Shown: piece by piece, positions 1 to 11,344 of the stretch
How positions within the stretch are numbered: position 1 is the first letter of the stretch
Layout: each line of letters opens with the position of its first letter
Source: Anomaloglossus baeobatrachus
Lineage: Eukaryota; Chordata; Amphibia; Anura; Aromobatidae
Length of the DNA stretch: 64,000 nt
Reading direction: 5' to 3'
NCBI RefSeq assembly: GCF_048569485.1
Contig: NC_134353.1
Span: forward strand, 529,759,008 to 529,823,007
The notes under the pieces: model-generated
Told to the model about the DNA's origin: nothing
What the model saw: only the letters and a program-made list of their open reading frames with translations
Databases searched by the model: none
Translations under genes and position numbers: made by a program

Positions 1-1700
1 ACAGGCCGCCAAAACAGGAGCTGATCACTCAAAATCGCAGGTAAGTGTCATATATAATGTATATGAGTACTACCTGTGATTTCGGCGATCTGTGGCGAGA
101 GGTATGATCTCTGAACTGAGGAAGGGGTTGACGCTATTGACCCTTAGCGGGCCTGAATCTTTCGCCGGTAGTTTAAGAACAAAGGGACGGACCCAGACCC
201 CATAGCGTCATAGGGTCCGTGGGTCATACGATCTGACCGTTTTGTTTTTTTTTATTGCTAGTTGTGAACGGAGGTTTTGGCTTCATAGTAAAAGTGTAAA
301 TTCTTTGCTCTAACTTAGTTTCCAAAGAGTTAATTGTCTGTTGCTAGCTATAGAGATGGTGGAGAGAAGCCCAGCGTGCCTGCAGTCTCTTACACAAAAA
401 GGAGGGGGGTCAGTCCCCCACTGGCTACTTGAGCAGGGACAGACTGCAATTCTACGTCCCTGCATTTCTCCACTAAGAGGAAAGCAAGAAAAAGGTGGGG
501 GTCACTCGCTCACGCAGCAACATTCTTTAGCTGAGAGGGCAGCATTAAGGGGGGTCAGTGTGTGTTGGCCATTGCCCACCGGCTGCTTGAGACAGAGACA
601 GAGCGGAGATCGAATTACGCAGCCTACATTCTTTCACTGAGAACAGAAGAGAGCAGGAAGCAAGGAAGAAGGGGGGTCATGTGCCCAGCAGAAAGGGAGA
701 GGAAACGGAGCCCACACAGACGCAGCTGCTGTCTTTGTTCTGTGGAGGAGAAGGGGGGTCAGTGTGTGTTAACAATCCCCCACTGCCGTGGTCTTTGCAT
801 TGAAAGGGAGAAAGGAGGGGTCAGTGGGCTAACATACAGGAGGTAGATGCAGCCTTTGTGTAGTAAAGCAAACGAAGGAGTTGTAATGATTTGAAAGAAA
901 GACAAGTGCTATTTTGGTTTGGATTGGAACAGAAACTAACGGGTTTATGCGTTTTTCAGCATTTTGTAATTGTTGGTTTGTTTTTGGAACAGAGAGATAA
1001 GGGAATCGGCGTTTCCCCCAGTGTTTTTTTTAACACATCGATTCTTGTGTTTATAGCTGGTAATAGGAACACGTGAAGAACGGTATTAGTATCCACGTGT
1101 TGGACGCCGAAATGTGCGTCCTCTATACACGGGAAAGAGGGGGAGGGATTCCGGTGGTGGTAAATAAGTGTTTTGAATCAGCGTATTTCCCCTGAGTATT
1201 AACTCATGCACTGCTATGTGAGATGCCGGAAAAAGGAACGTACAAGGAACGGTTTGTATTCTACGTTGGACGTCTAAGTGTGTCCTTATTGCATAACAGG
1301 GAGGAGGGAAAAAGGGTTCAGTTGGAACCGGCCGGTCCAATTAGAGCACTGTATACTCTATTCAAGATTGTTTTTAGTGGGAGCTGAGAATGCTGTCGCC
1401 CTAGTTACAAAAAAAATAAAATAAATAAAAAGCGGGAAAATATATAAAAGATTGTAAAAAGTTGTGTAAAATCGTTGGACTACCACTAGATGGCAGGCTG
1501 CAACCCATGTATTGAAGTTCAGATTAATCTCCAGTGAGGGTATACTGGAGGACAAAGACCCTATTCACTGTGTGTTGCTGTTTGTAGAATTACTAAATGT
1601 TTTTCTCTAGCTGTGCCTCATTGTTCTTCTCTAGAAGTTATTATATCTGGTATTAATCAAGTCTCTCTTTTTATGTTGGAATGCAAACTTACAGGCACTA
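1..1700. other. Unclassified non-coding stretch with G-rich short repeats
   Basis: I recognise no gene here; open frames are short and show no family resemblance. A good splice-donor-like word (CAGGTAAGT) occurs at 39-47. Between about 390 and 850 the motif GGGGGTCAGT recurs in a purine-rich setting, which suggests an old tandem or leader-like repeat. From 1,400 the sequence turns A-rich. It could be the leader of a retroelement whose end lies at 4,974, but nothing in the coding capacity supports this. Confidence 0.3.
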
Positions 1701-1774
1701 AAAGTATCCCTGGTTTACTACGTAGTTCCAGCCACTCCCAGTACACCCAGGGAGTCACAACATGGATGCTACAC

Positions 1775-1924
1775 CCGGAAGTCAGGTGCCTGGAACTTCC
1801 TGTGGCAGCCGTCTTGCTACACCCACTGATGGCAGTACACCTCATAAGCCACACCCCTCGCAATGGCTCTTTGTTCAAAGCTCTCCACCCATCCCCGGTG
1901 GGAGGTGTTCTCTGGTATATATAA
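1775..1924 (+). promoter_or_regulatory. Promoter-like cluster: ETS, ETS/RUNX, CACCC and TATA motifs
   Basis: The sequence shows CCGGAAGT (1,775-1,782, consensus ETS), ACTTCCTGTGG (1,795-1,805, ETS next to a RUNX-like TGTGG), two CACACCC/CCACACCC words and TATATATAA (1,916-1,924). The spacing resembles a compact pol II promoter or a retroelement U3. No downstream coding exon is recognised, so the function is inferred only. Confidence 0.3.
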
Positions 1925-1929
1925 CTAAC

Positions 1930-4360
1930 ACATTTCAATAAGTATAAATAGTATATTTGTTTACTCAGCTATCCCATACATGCAAGTCAAAGATAAGTAA
2001 GTGAAATTTTTACTGAATTGATAAATAGTCAGAGATAAGAATGGAATGTGTCTTTCCCCAATAGTGATGTAAGTTTGGTTTAACCCTTAGAGTTCAGGAT
2101 TTCCCATTTTTAGTTTACTGTTTATACCTGAATAGGGAATATTAGATTTCATGGGATGTGCGATTTAATTTCTGTGTTGTTTTGTTTTTTTAATGGCGAT
2201 TTATTTGAACAATATATTTTTACTTTGTGACTCTATCACCTTTTCTGTTTTTATGATTATTTCTAAACAATTTATATATTTTTGCAGGTTAGTTGCCCAG
2301 TCACAGCTGTCAGTCATGTCTCAGTTATTTCTACTATCAAAGGTTTTTGGTTTTTTTTCTTTATGGATACAGTGTTGTTTATCGTAAGGTTTTAAAATTC
2401 CCCAGCAATGTATATTGTTGTAAGATATACGTTATTTTCAGTGTTTGTTCATTTTAGGTTTTAGTATGTAGCTAATTTATTACCTGCTGTATTATTTTTC
2501 TTTTAGGGAATACCAGTATAAAAACTCTGAATTTTGCCATATTGGTAAATAAACAATTAAACAAGGGGGGAATAAGGTATTAATTATATTCTCCAGTTTC
2601 TTCGAGGGCGCAGCAGGCATATTAGACAGGTTTTGAAGCTGACCTTTTTCCCACAGGTTATGTTTATTAGATTACTATGAGGTATATCTGTTAATTGAAA
2701 TAGGAAAGTCTTGTCTTATATATTTATTTGTTTATTTGTTTGTTTATTTATTTAGTATTCTCAGTCATGTGAAGTATAGATGACCACTAACTGTATTGTG
2801 GCCAGAGTTAATGTTATAAGAATGATCTAATCTATATTTCTTTTAGTTTTGTTTTTATAGATGGAACAAGATGTTGGTCGATTCTGCACTGGATATGCTG
2901 CTGTTTACACCACATGAGGTAGTCTAAATTCATACCACTCCCTCCCCTCCTATCGATACAGGCGGCAGTGACGTATTAAATGCCTCAAAAGATGGGTAGA
3001 ACAGGAGTGGGTAAGAGTTTTTAGATGTGTTTGTAGGTTGTAGATTTTTTCCTGTAGTCAAATGAATTAGGTATGCTGAAGAGAAAGTCTAGATCTGAGC
3101 TGATGGAATTGGATGGAGATCCCCGCACAGGTGCAGCTGACCAAGAAGCAGTGAACGGACCTAGAGTTGAGGAGTCCTTTACCATGCATAAAGACCATGC
3201 CTCGGTGACACCGGTCACGTCAGTGACTTCTGTCACTCCTTGTGTTCTTAAATCCCTACAGGAACAAGCAAATCAACAAGGAATGGAGTGTGACATGCAG
3301 GGAGCCAGCTGAGTGAGGAAGGTCTGTGGATGAAGGGCGGTAAGCTTTCTCTGCCATGAGATCTCTTCTTAATGATGGCCCAGGTAACATCTGTGAAAGA
3401 CAATTGTCAGTGTGTGCTTTGGTGACACTAGGGTTCAGTACCCAGGTGGGCAGATTCACACAGCCTTGTAAGATATGTGCCTAGAACGAAGTGAGAAAAA
3501 AAAAACTGTAAAGAATCCGCAGAAACACCCTGCACCTACTCTACCCATTTCTAGAGACTGCAGACTGATTATAGATGTATATCATGAGCACGTTGTATGC
3601 AAGTCTGTGCGTGTTGTGTAAATTTCTCTCCAGGTTTGGTCAGAGGCATTCCAGTGCAGAAAACGACATTATTGTTGAGAAGCACATGAAGGTGGTATGT
3701 AAAAAAAAAATGTGTTTACAAAAAGTGTATATTTTTTTTTCAGAAAAGTGGAAACTAGTAAATCGTGTATAAAATGTATATGTTTTGTTTTCTTTCCGTA
3801 ATAAACAGGTCTTTATGTAAGATGTTTTTGGTTTAACACAGGCATGTACAATTTTTATATAATTGACTGAATAGTGTGATAATCAGGTGTATTCTCCAAT
3901 TCCAGATCTTAAATCAGAGCTATTAGCATATGGTCTTCAGTCAGGAGACTGATTGATCCTAAACGACAAGCGAGAAAGAGCCATGAGTCAACACTAGAGG
4001 AGCCGATCCAACCGCAGAAAAATCTATGGATCCACACCTCGCATTGCAGAAGGGTTGATCAACCAGAGCTGCACTGAGCGTTCTGCTCATACTTATCCTT
4101 TTCAGAAAACCCTGTACAGTCTTACACCAGCATTGCCAGAACAGTTAGAAGAGAGGACTTAGAGAACCTTGAGACATGGGAAAGTCCAACTACAAAGGGT
4201 GAGGACTCACTTAGGAGTCCTTGGTCTCAAACCGGTGAAGAAAACCCTTTTCCCCTTTCCGCCCATGTTTCAACGTTCAGTTAGGCAGGTTGTTCAACAG
4301 ATCTTTCTACCTCTCTTCCTAAGGGAACACAGTACCCTTAGAATTTAGAAATGGCAGAAG
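1930..4360. other. AT-rich intergenic stretch, no gene recognised
   Basis: I see nothing that can be assigned with confidence. An open frame of 79 codons at 3,073-3,312 (+) has a low-complexity VTPVTSVTSVTP run and no family match I know. Short purine and T runs occur throughout. The last 500 bases lead into a MITE and then a polypurine tract, so they may be the 3' internal part of an LTR element. Confidence 0.3.
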
Positions 4361-4363
4361 TAA

Positions 4364-4955
4364 GGCGGGGTTTGCACACTACGACATCGCAGGCCGATGC
4401 TGCGATGCCGAGTGTGATAGTCCCCGCCCCCGTCGCAGCAGCGATATGTGGTGATAGCTGGCGTAGCGAAAATTATCGCTACGCCAGCTTCACACACACA
4501 CTCACCTGCCGTGCGACGTCCCTGTGGCCGGCGACCCGCCTCCTTGTTAAGGGGGCGGGTCGTGTGGCGTCATTGTGACGTCACACGGCAGGCGGCCAAT
4601 CGGAGCGGAGGGGCGGAGATGAGCAGGATGTAAACATCCTGCCCACCTCCTTCCTTCCGCATATCCTACGGAAGCCGCAGTGAGGCCGGTAGGAGACGTT
4701 CCTCGCTCCTGCGACTTCACACACAGCGATGTGTGCTGCCGCAGGAGCGAGGAACAACATCGGACCATTGCGTCGGCGTAATTATGAATTACGCCGACGC
4801 TATACCGATGATACGATTACGACGCTTTTGCGCTTGTTAATCGTATCATCCAGCCTTTACACACTGCGATGTCGCATGCGATGCCGGAAGTGCGTCACTT
4901 TCAATTTGACCCCACCGACATCGCACCTGCGATGTCGCAGTGTGCAAAGTGCCCC
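4364..4955. mobile_element. MITE, copy 1 of a 592-bp TAA-target family
   Basis: Imperfect terminal inverted repeats begin GGCGGGGTTTGCACAC on the left and, read inward from the right, GGGGCACTTTGCACAC. Both ends are flanked by TAA (4,361-4,363 and 4,956-4,958). The interior is CpG-rich and full of smaller palindromes. A second copy of exactly the same length lies at 29,280-29,871. A 3-bp TWA duplication is typical of PIF/Harbinger elements, so a Harbinger-related non-autonomous element is the best guess. It has no coding capacity. Confidence 0.75.
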
Positions 4956-4973
4956 TAAGTCTTTAGGGGGGAC

Positions 4974-5157
4974 TGTTGAGGATAAAGAATTGAGTATCCA
5001 AAAATACTTAATTCAGCCATTTCATAGACTCAGTTATATAGTTCAGTAGATGTGTACTAACACACATATTTGTGAATGCTTTTGTTTCTTACTAACATGT
5101 ATATATGTATATTGCATATTCAGTGATTTTTCCTTAAGACGCAGTATATACTGGTGG

Positions 5158-5208
<51 letters not shown>

Positions 5209-5520
5209 TGTATACAGCTTGAAGATGGCTGCCATTTCCTGTCTACACCTGAGGTGATATACAAAAGAAATTCCTGGAGCCTGGACTGACCAATCCAAGG
5301 AGGATGTGTAGATCTCTCTACGTCATGAAGCCCTGCCCTGCGATACTTGATTGGACTAAAACTTTTATTTACACTCCTTTTACTTCGTGGTCTAGCTGTC
5401 CAAGAATAAAGATTTCAGTTTTGCCTCAGATCCTGTCGTGAGAGGAAGAGTCATAATTGATTCCAATTAATTATTATTCTTTTTCGCTGTGCACAAACGA
5501 CATTTTAATTGGGAACAACG
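4974..5520 (+). repeat. Candidate LTR fossil with upstream polypurine tract
   Basis: A purine run (TTTAGGGGGGAC) directly precedes TGTTGAGG at 4,974, which is the usual polypurine-tract/LTR junction. An AATAAA lies at 5,405, and the segment ends around GGGAACAACGGTCA. A (TA)n run sits inside it. There is no second LTR in the window and no coding part is recognised, so the family is unknown. The boundary on the right is approximate. Confidence 0.35.
5160..5211. repeat. (TA)n microsatellite
   Basis: An alternating T/A run of about 50 bp, interrupted by two G bases, lies inside the candidate LTR. Confidence 0.9.
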
Positions 5521-5563
5521 GTCAGATCGAAAGGGATCACTTGTATCCCATCCTTAACACCCA

Positions 5564-5790
5564 CATCATCCTGCTATATGCCATCATCCTGTTCAAATAC
5601 TCCCATCATCCTGCTATATGGCCCCATCCAGCTCAAATAGCCCCATCATCCTGCTCATATACCCCCATCATCCTGCTCATATACCCCTATCATCCTGCTC
5701 ATATACCCCCATCATCCTGCTCATATACCCCCATCATCCTTTTCATATACCCCATCATCATGCTCATATACCCCCATCATCCTGCTATGT
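5564..5790. repeat. Minisatellite, about 21-bp unit
   Basis: About ten imperfect tandem copies of a unit reading CCCATCATCCTGCTCATATA. The central copies are nearly identical and the outer ones more diverged, as expected for unequal exchange or slippage. Long open frames across it are artefacts of the repeat. Confidence 0.9.
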
Positions 5791-5810
5791 CCTGCATCCT
5801 GTGACACACA

Positions 5811-6432
5811 AAAAAAAATAAACGTTTACACTTACCTTTCCTCGCTCCACGCAGCGTCGCTCCTCCTTCTGTCTGCCGGCAGAGCTGTGTTGAGCCGGCC
5901 ACAATCCCTGCAGCATCGCGATGTCCTCCTGTCTGCCGGCACGACTGTGTGGACACGTGCGCACAGCGATGACGTCATCGCTGTGAGCACCGCTAGTTTC
6001 CACACAGCCGTGGCCGGCAGACAGGAGGACATCGCAGTGCTGCAGGGGAACGATGAGTACAATGATTCACTGCACCCCACGCTGATGATGATGCACGGGG
6101 AGCAGTGAATACAGCCGCACATGATCACTCCAGGCTGTAGTTGCCAGGGGTGATCACGCGAGCTGGCTGTTTACTATGCGCGCGTCCCCGACCATCACCC
6201 CGCCGACCTGTGGCGCCGGCTTCAGCGCTGAGAGATAGGCGGGAGACTGGGTGTGCATATGGAATGAGCGGGCCCACGTGGTCAGCTGCTGCAGCCTGCT
6301 CGTGCCGCCGATGACCCGCTCCACCGCAGAACCCTCATTCCCCGCAGCCCTATATTCAGACCATAAGACGCACCCCCCACTTTCCCCCAACATTTGGGGG
6401 GGAAAAAGTGCGTCTTATAGTCCGAAAAATAT
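5811..6432. repeat. Unclassified dispersed repeat ending in ATAAGACGCAC motif
   Basis: A CpG-rich segment with internal inverted copies of CTGTCTGCCGGC ends with TGCGTCTTATAGTCCGAAAA. A near-inverted copy of that end (CCATAAGACGCACC) lies 50 bp upstream, so the right end forms a hairpin. It resembles a non-autonomous DNA element, but no clean target duplication is seen. Confidence 0.4.
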
Positions 6433-6636
6433 GGTATATATTTATATACATATTTTCATATACTTATATGACTAATATGTATCACATTATCTTATATTTT
6501 TTATATTTTATATTTTTACACTTTTTTCAGCCAAGCGCACTTTACACATTTTGAATTGTTTGTCAATACATTTTATGCTTTTGCACTTCCTCATATATAG
6601 TGTATATATGTATTATTATCTTATCATTCACCTATA

Positions 6637-8287
6637 CAGTTGGGTCCAGAAATATTTGGACAGTGACACAAGTTTTGTTATTTTAGCTGTTTACAAAAAC
6701 ATGTTCAGAAATACAATTATATATATAATATGGGCTGAAAGTGCACACTCCCAGCTGCAATATGAGAGTTTTCACATCCAAATCGGAGAAAGGGTTTAGG
6801 AATCATAGCTCTGTAATGCATAGCCTCCTCTTTTTCAAGGGACCAAAAGTAATTGGACAAGGGACTCTAAGGGCTGCAATTAACTCTGAAGGCGTGTCCC
6901 TCGTAAACCTGTAATCAATGAAGTAGTTAAAAGGTCTGGGGTTGATTACAGGTGTGTGGTTTTGCATTTGGAAGCTGTTGCTGTGACCAGACAACATGCG
7001 GTCTAAGGAACTCTCAATTGAGGTGAAGCAGAACATCCTGAGGCTGAAAAAAAAGAAAAAATCCATCAGAGAGATAGCAGACATGCTTGGAGTAGCAAAA
7101 TCAACAGTCGGGTGTATTCTAAGAAAAAAGGAATTGACTGGTGAGCTTGGGAACTCAAAAAGGCCTGGGCGTCCACGGATGACAACAGTGGTGGATGATC
7201 GCCGCATACTTTCTTTGGTGAAGAAGAACCCGTTCACAACATCAACTGAAGTCCAGAACACTCTCAGTGAAGTATGTGTATCTGTCTCTAAGTCAACAGT
7301 AGAGAGAAGACTCCATGAAAGTAAATACAAAGGGTTCACATCTATATGCAAACCATTCATCAATTCCAGAAATAGAAAGGCCAGAGTTAAATTTGCTGAA
7401 AAACACCTCATGAAGCCAGCTCAGTTCTGGAAAAGTATTCTATGGACAGATGAGACCAAGATCAACCTGTACCAGAATGATGGGAAGAAAAAAGTTTGGA
7501 GAAGAAAGGGAACGGCACATGATCCAAGGCACACCACATGCTCTGTAAAACATGGTGGAGGCAACGTGATGGCATGGGCATGCATGGCTTTCAATGGCAC
7601 TGGGTCACTTGTGTTTATTGATGACATAACAGCAGACAAGAGTAGCCGGATGAATTCTGAAGTGTACCGGGATATACTTTCAGCCCAGATTCAGCCAAAT
7701 GCCGCAAAGTTGATCGGACGGCGCTTCATAGTACAGATGGACAATGACCCCAAGCATACAGCCAAAGCTACCCAGGAGTTCATGAGTGCAAAAAAGTGGA
7801 ACATTCTGCAATGGCCAAGTCAATCACCAGATCTTAACCCAATTGAGCATGCATTTCACTTGCTCAAATCCAGACTTAAGACGGAAAGACCCACAAACAA
7901 GCAAGACCTGAAGGCTGCGGCTGAAAAGGCCTGGCAAAGCATTAAGAAGGAGGAAACCCAGCGTTTGGTGATGTCCATGGGTTCCAGACTTAAGGCAGTG
8001 ATTGCCTCCAAAGGATTCGCAACAAAATATTGAAAATAAACATTTTTTTTGGGGTTTGGTTTATTTGTCCAATTACTTTTGACCTCCTAAAATGTGGAGT
8101 GTTTGTTAAGAAATGTGTACAATTCCTACAATTTCTATCAGATATTTTTGTTCAAACCTTCAAATTAAACGTTACAATCTGCACTTGAATTCTGTTGTAG
8201 AGGTTTCATTTCAAATCCAATGTGGTGGCATGCAGAGCCCAACTCGCGAAAATTGTGTCACTGTCCAAATATTTCTGGACCTAACTG
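6637..8287 (+). mobile_element. Structurally complete Tc1-type transposon, 1.65 kb
   Basis: The element starts CAGTTGGGTCCAGAAATATT and its right end is the reverse complement of almost the same sequence. Over about 35 bp the two inverted repeats differ at one position (GGG versus AGG). Both ends are flanked by the TA dinucleotide expected for Tc1/mariner (6,635-6,636 and 8,288-8,289). Between them lies one uninterrupted transposase gene. Matched termini and an open gene argue for recent insertion. A (TA)n run begins right after the right end, so the target was probably a TA microsatellite. Confidence 0.93.
6996..8033 (+). CDS. Tc1-family transposase, 345 aa, open frame
   Basis: This is the DDE transposase of the surrounding Tc1 element. 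It binds the inverted repeats and performs cut-and-paste insertion at TA. Residues about 1-50 form the first helix-turn-helix (IREIADMLGVAKSTVGCILR). A GRPR AT-hook-like linker (residues about 57-60) and a second helix-turn-helix follow. The catalytic triad is visible: D in WTDETK (about residue 152), D in QMDNDPKHTA (about 245), and E in SPDLNPIEHAF (about 280), the 34-residue spacing of DD34E. The length matches the usual 340-345 aa and the ATG is the first in frame. No stop or shift is seen. The lysine-rich KKKKK near residue 23 could aid nuclear import. Whether it is catalytically active cannot be told from sequence alone. Confidence 0.93.
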   Translation: MRSKELSIEVKQNILRLKKKKKSIREIADMLGVAKSTVGCILRKKELTGELGNSKRPGRPRMTTVVDDRRILSLVKKNPFTTSTEVQNTLSEVCVSVSKSTVERRLHESKYKGFTSICKPFINSRNRKARVKFAEKHLMKPAQFWKSILWTDETKINLYQNDGKKKVWRRKGTAHDPRHTTCSVKHGGGNVMAWACMAFNGTGSLVFIDDITADKSSRMNSEVYRDILSAQIQPNAAKLIGRRFIVQMDNDPKHTAKATQEFMSAKKWNILQWPSQSPDLNPIEHAFHLLKSRLKTERPTNKQDLKAAAEKAWQSIKKEETQRLVMSMGSRLKAVIASKGFATKY

Positions 8288-9376
8288 TATATATATATAT
8301 ATATATATATACACATAATTCTCTGTTTTGCAAAACACTTATACATGTTTACTTCACATATTTTTATGTGGGCCCCTGTTTTTTTGTTTCTTTTCTATTT
8401 TAAGGCTGTGTGCACACGTTGCGTTTTTTATCGCGGAAACGCTGCGTTTAGAACCGCAGCGTTTCAGTGGCAAATTGCATGCTTTCAGCTTTCCCAGCAA
8501 AGTGTATGAGAAAGCCGAAAAATCAGTGCACACGCTGCTTTTCTAAACGCAGCGTTTTGGATGCCAAAAATCGGTGCGGAAAGAAAAGCAGCATGTCACT
8601 TCTTTTGTGCGGTGTGGCTGCGTTCTCTCCCCCATTGAATCAATGATGTGAGGTCAGAACGCAGCTACACCGCAGTGAGCTGCTTATTTGTTGCGGTCCG
8701 CGGCCTTTGTCGGCACGCCAGAACGCAGGCATTTACCTGGAAGTGAGGTCAAGAGGTTTCCTGTTGACCTCACTTCCTGGCAAAGTCCAGGAAAGCCCCC
8801 GGTGTCGCTGAAGTGCCCGCCCCGACCCCCCCTCCCAAAAATCCAACATGGCCGCGCGCACAGTAGCGCACCGGCCGCCCTGCTCCTATGATTTCTGTCG
8901 CATGTGCAATAACACATGCGACAGAAAAATGCCCCCCAGGCCCTGCCCGGTCACCCCCTATTCCCCCGGTATTCCCCCTCACCTGTCCGGTCGCAGCGCT
9001 GATCCCCCGCGGCCCCCTCCTCCTTCACAGCAGACGCCGGCCGGTCACATGAGCAGAGCAGCTTACAGACAGCACAGTGTTCAGAGAGCTGTGCTGGCTG
9101 CTCGCACTCTGCAGCTGTGACCCGGGGAGAGTGGGTGCAGATTTTTGGCACCCACTCTCCTCAAATGGAGGGTCTGCCCTCCTAGAAAATGGGGGCTACG
9201 TTCCCTGAACGTGCCCCCATATTCTAGAAGGTCCAGAGGCGACGTGGGACGTCCATATGGATTTCTGCGGACCCATTTTTTTAAATTTTTTTTATTAAAT
9301 TGGAGAACAAGGGAATGATTTGGGGAGTGTTTTTTCTAATAAAAATTTTTTTGTCATTTTTTTTGCTTTTGTTTAC

Positions 9377-9690
9377 TGTCAATTAGTTATGTCGGGTATC
9401 TAATAGACGCCGTGACATCACTAATTGCTGGGCTTGATGCCAGGTGACATTACACATCTGGTATCAACCCCATTTATTACCTCGTTTGCCAACGCACCAG
9501 GACGCGGGATGAGTTGGGGCGAAGCGCCAGGATTGGCGCATCTAATGGATGCGCCACTTCTGGGGCGGCTGCGGCCTGCTATTTTTAGGCTGGGAAGAGT
9601 CCAATAACCATGGCTCTTCCCACCCTGAGAATACCAGACCCCAGCTGTCAGCTTCACCTTGGCTAGTGATCTAATTTGGGGGGACCCCAC
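9377..9690 (+). repeat. Shared non-coding module, copy A
   Basis: This segment holds the landmark words AATAGACGCC, TTGCCAACGCACCAGG, GCATCTAATGGATGCGCC, CCAATAACCATGG and GAATACCAGACCCCAGCTGT in that order. The same order recurs at 13,240-13,570, 40,309-40,565 and, inverted, at 46,089-46,410. Each copy sits inside a different non-autonomous DNA element. It has no coding potential. A weaker second copy of its tail follows at about 9,740-9,860. Confidence 0.75.
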
Positions 9691-10373
9691 GTTATTTTTT
9701 TTTTAATTCTTTATTTATAAATAAATAAAAAAAAGCCTGGGGAGCCCTCCAAATTGATCACCAGCCAAGATGAAGCTGCCAGCTGTGGTTTGCAGGCTAC
9801 AGCTGTCTGCTTTATCCTGACTGGCTATCAAAAATAGGGGGGACCCAACGCCATTTTTTTTCATTTTTTTTTTTTATTGGATAAATACTAAGCTAGGCAC
9901 CCTTTAGTGCCACATGAAAGGTACTAAAGGTGCCAGCTTAGAATATGCAGGCGGGGGTGGGACGTTATATATATTTGATATCCATTCAGCCATTGACGCT
10001 TTTTATGTTGTGTGCCCACAATCAGGGTTTGCAGCGTTATGGGCACTGAGTGTTTTCCCTGCGTCCATAACGCTGCGTTGTGCAGTAGAAGCACAGTGGA
10101 AGGATTTTTGGAGATCCCATGCCCACTGTGCTTCTTTTCTCCGCAGCATAAACTGACCGGTGGCGCAGCTTCCCGAGCCTCAGCATGTCAATTTATGCTG
10201 CGGAGACGAGAGTGTTCTCTGCAGGTAGCATAGAGCTAAAGTCCACAGCAGCCTGAACCCAAATCGTGGGCATGGGCAGCTGCGTTCTCCCGTGGACAAC
10301 ACTCACATCTCTGCAGGAAGGCTGACACTGTGTACTAGACGCCGTGTCACTGGATCATGGCCACATAGCCTTA

Positions 10374-10954
10374 GGCCTCTTTCACACGTCAGTGATTCTG
10401 GTACATTTGTGCTTTTTTTTAAACGTACCAGGATCACTGACATACGCAGACCCATTGTAATGAATGGGTCTGCTCACACGTCAGTGATTTTTCACTGCAC
10501 GTGTCTCCGTGCGGCGTACCCGCGTGTGCGTGATTGCCGCACGGAGACATGTCCATTTTTTTCTGGCATCACTGATGTTCCATGGACCACGCAGTGGTGT
10601 GGTCCGTGAAACACGTGCCAGAAAAAAACGTGGTTTTAAAATAAAAATCATTTTAACTCAGCCCGTGCTGCCTGCTGCTTCTGAGCCGGCTCATTATTGT
10701 CGCGCATATTCATGATGTGCGACACAGCCGACCCGGAAGCAGCTGCTGCGGGAGTCAGCGCCAGCCAGATGCTGCACCGCGGGAGCGATCAGCACCATGG
10801 AGAATGGGAGCGGGCACAGGTGAGTTAATCTCTAAGTGCAATCACGGGCCACGGAGAACGGAGCCCGAATTGCACTTAGACAACCCATGTGTGCCGTGAT
10901 TCACGGCACACGGAGGGACATGTGCGTGTTTTTCACTGACGTGTGAAACGGGCC
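10374..10954. mobile_element. MITE with GGCCTCTTTCACACGTCAGTGA ends, nested
   Basis: The left end GGCCTCTTTCACACGTCAGT matches the inverse of the right end CACTGACGTGTGAAACGGGCC. TTA lies on the left and TAA on the right, a near-palindromic TWA target. It interrupts the larger 8,404-11,337 element, so it is younger. The interior is a set of nested palindromes built from CACGGAGA/CGTGTC words. No coding capacity. Confidence 0.7.
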
Positions 10955-11344
10955 TAAAAGTGAGAATATTGTTGCTACAGCAACATTTTGGGTGAAGTAG
11001 CTGTGGATTCAAAATGCTTAATATACTCCTGAATAAAATCCTTGAGGGGTGCAGATTCCAAAATGGGGTCACTTGTGGGGGTTTTCTGACGTATAGGTAC
11101 CCAAGGGGCTCGGTGCGCAAAGTTTATTTCAACTTTTCCAAAATTCAAATGGTGCTCCTTCCATTCCAAGCCCTCCCATTTATCCAAACAGAATATGGAG
11201 AAGGAAATGACATCACAGGTTTTTTTTCCAAAGGTCTGTGTTCAACCAACTTTATTAACACTGACAAGTCTTAAAAAACGCACCTAGAAAAACGCATGAA
11301 AAATGCGCTGAAAAAAAAGCAACGTGTGCACATAGCCTAAATCC

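Larger units (their letters stand above)
8404..11337. mobile_element. 2.9-kb non-autonomous DNA element, TAA target site
   Basis: The left end GGCTGTGTGCACACGTTGCG is matched in inverse by GCAACGTGTGCACATAGCC on the right. Both sides are flanked by TAA (8,401-8,403 and 11,338-11,340). No transposase is found. Inside lie palindromic GC-rich segments, the shared module described separately (9,377-9,690), a nested MITE (10,374-10,954), and a 3' part around 11,040-11,120 that looks like a dispersed repeat. The 3-bp target points to a Harbinger-like mobiliser, but this is an inference. Confidence 0.75.

Noticed and set aside
3073-3312. Small protein gene of 79 codons
   Set aside because: Low-complexity VTPVTSV run, no recognised family, and no splice or promoter support. 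It is listed only in the description of the stretch.
5457-5821. Proline/histidine-rich proteins
   Set aside because: They are translations of the 21-bp minisatellite in two frames.
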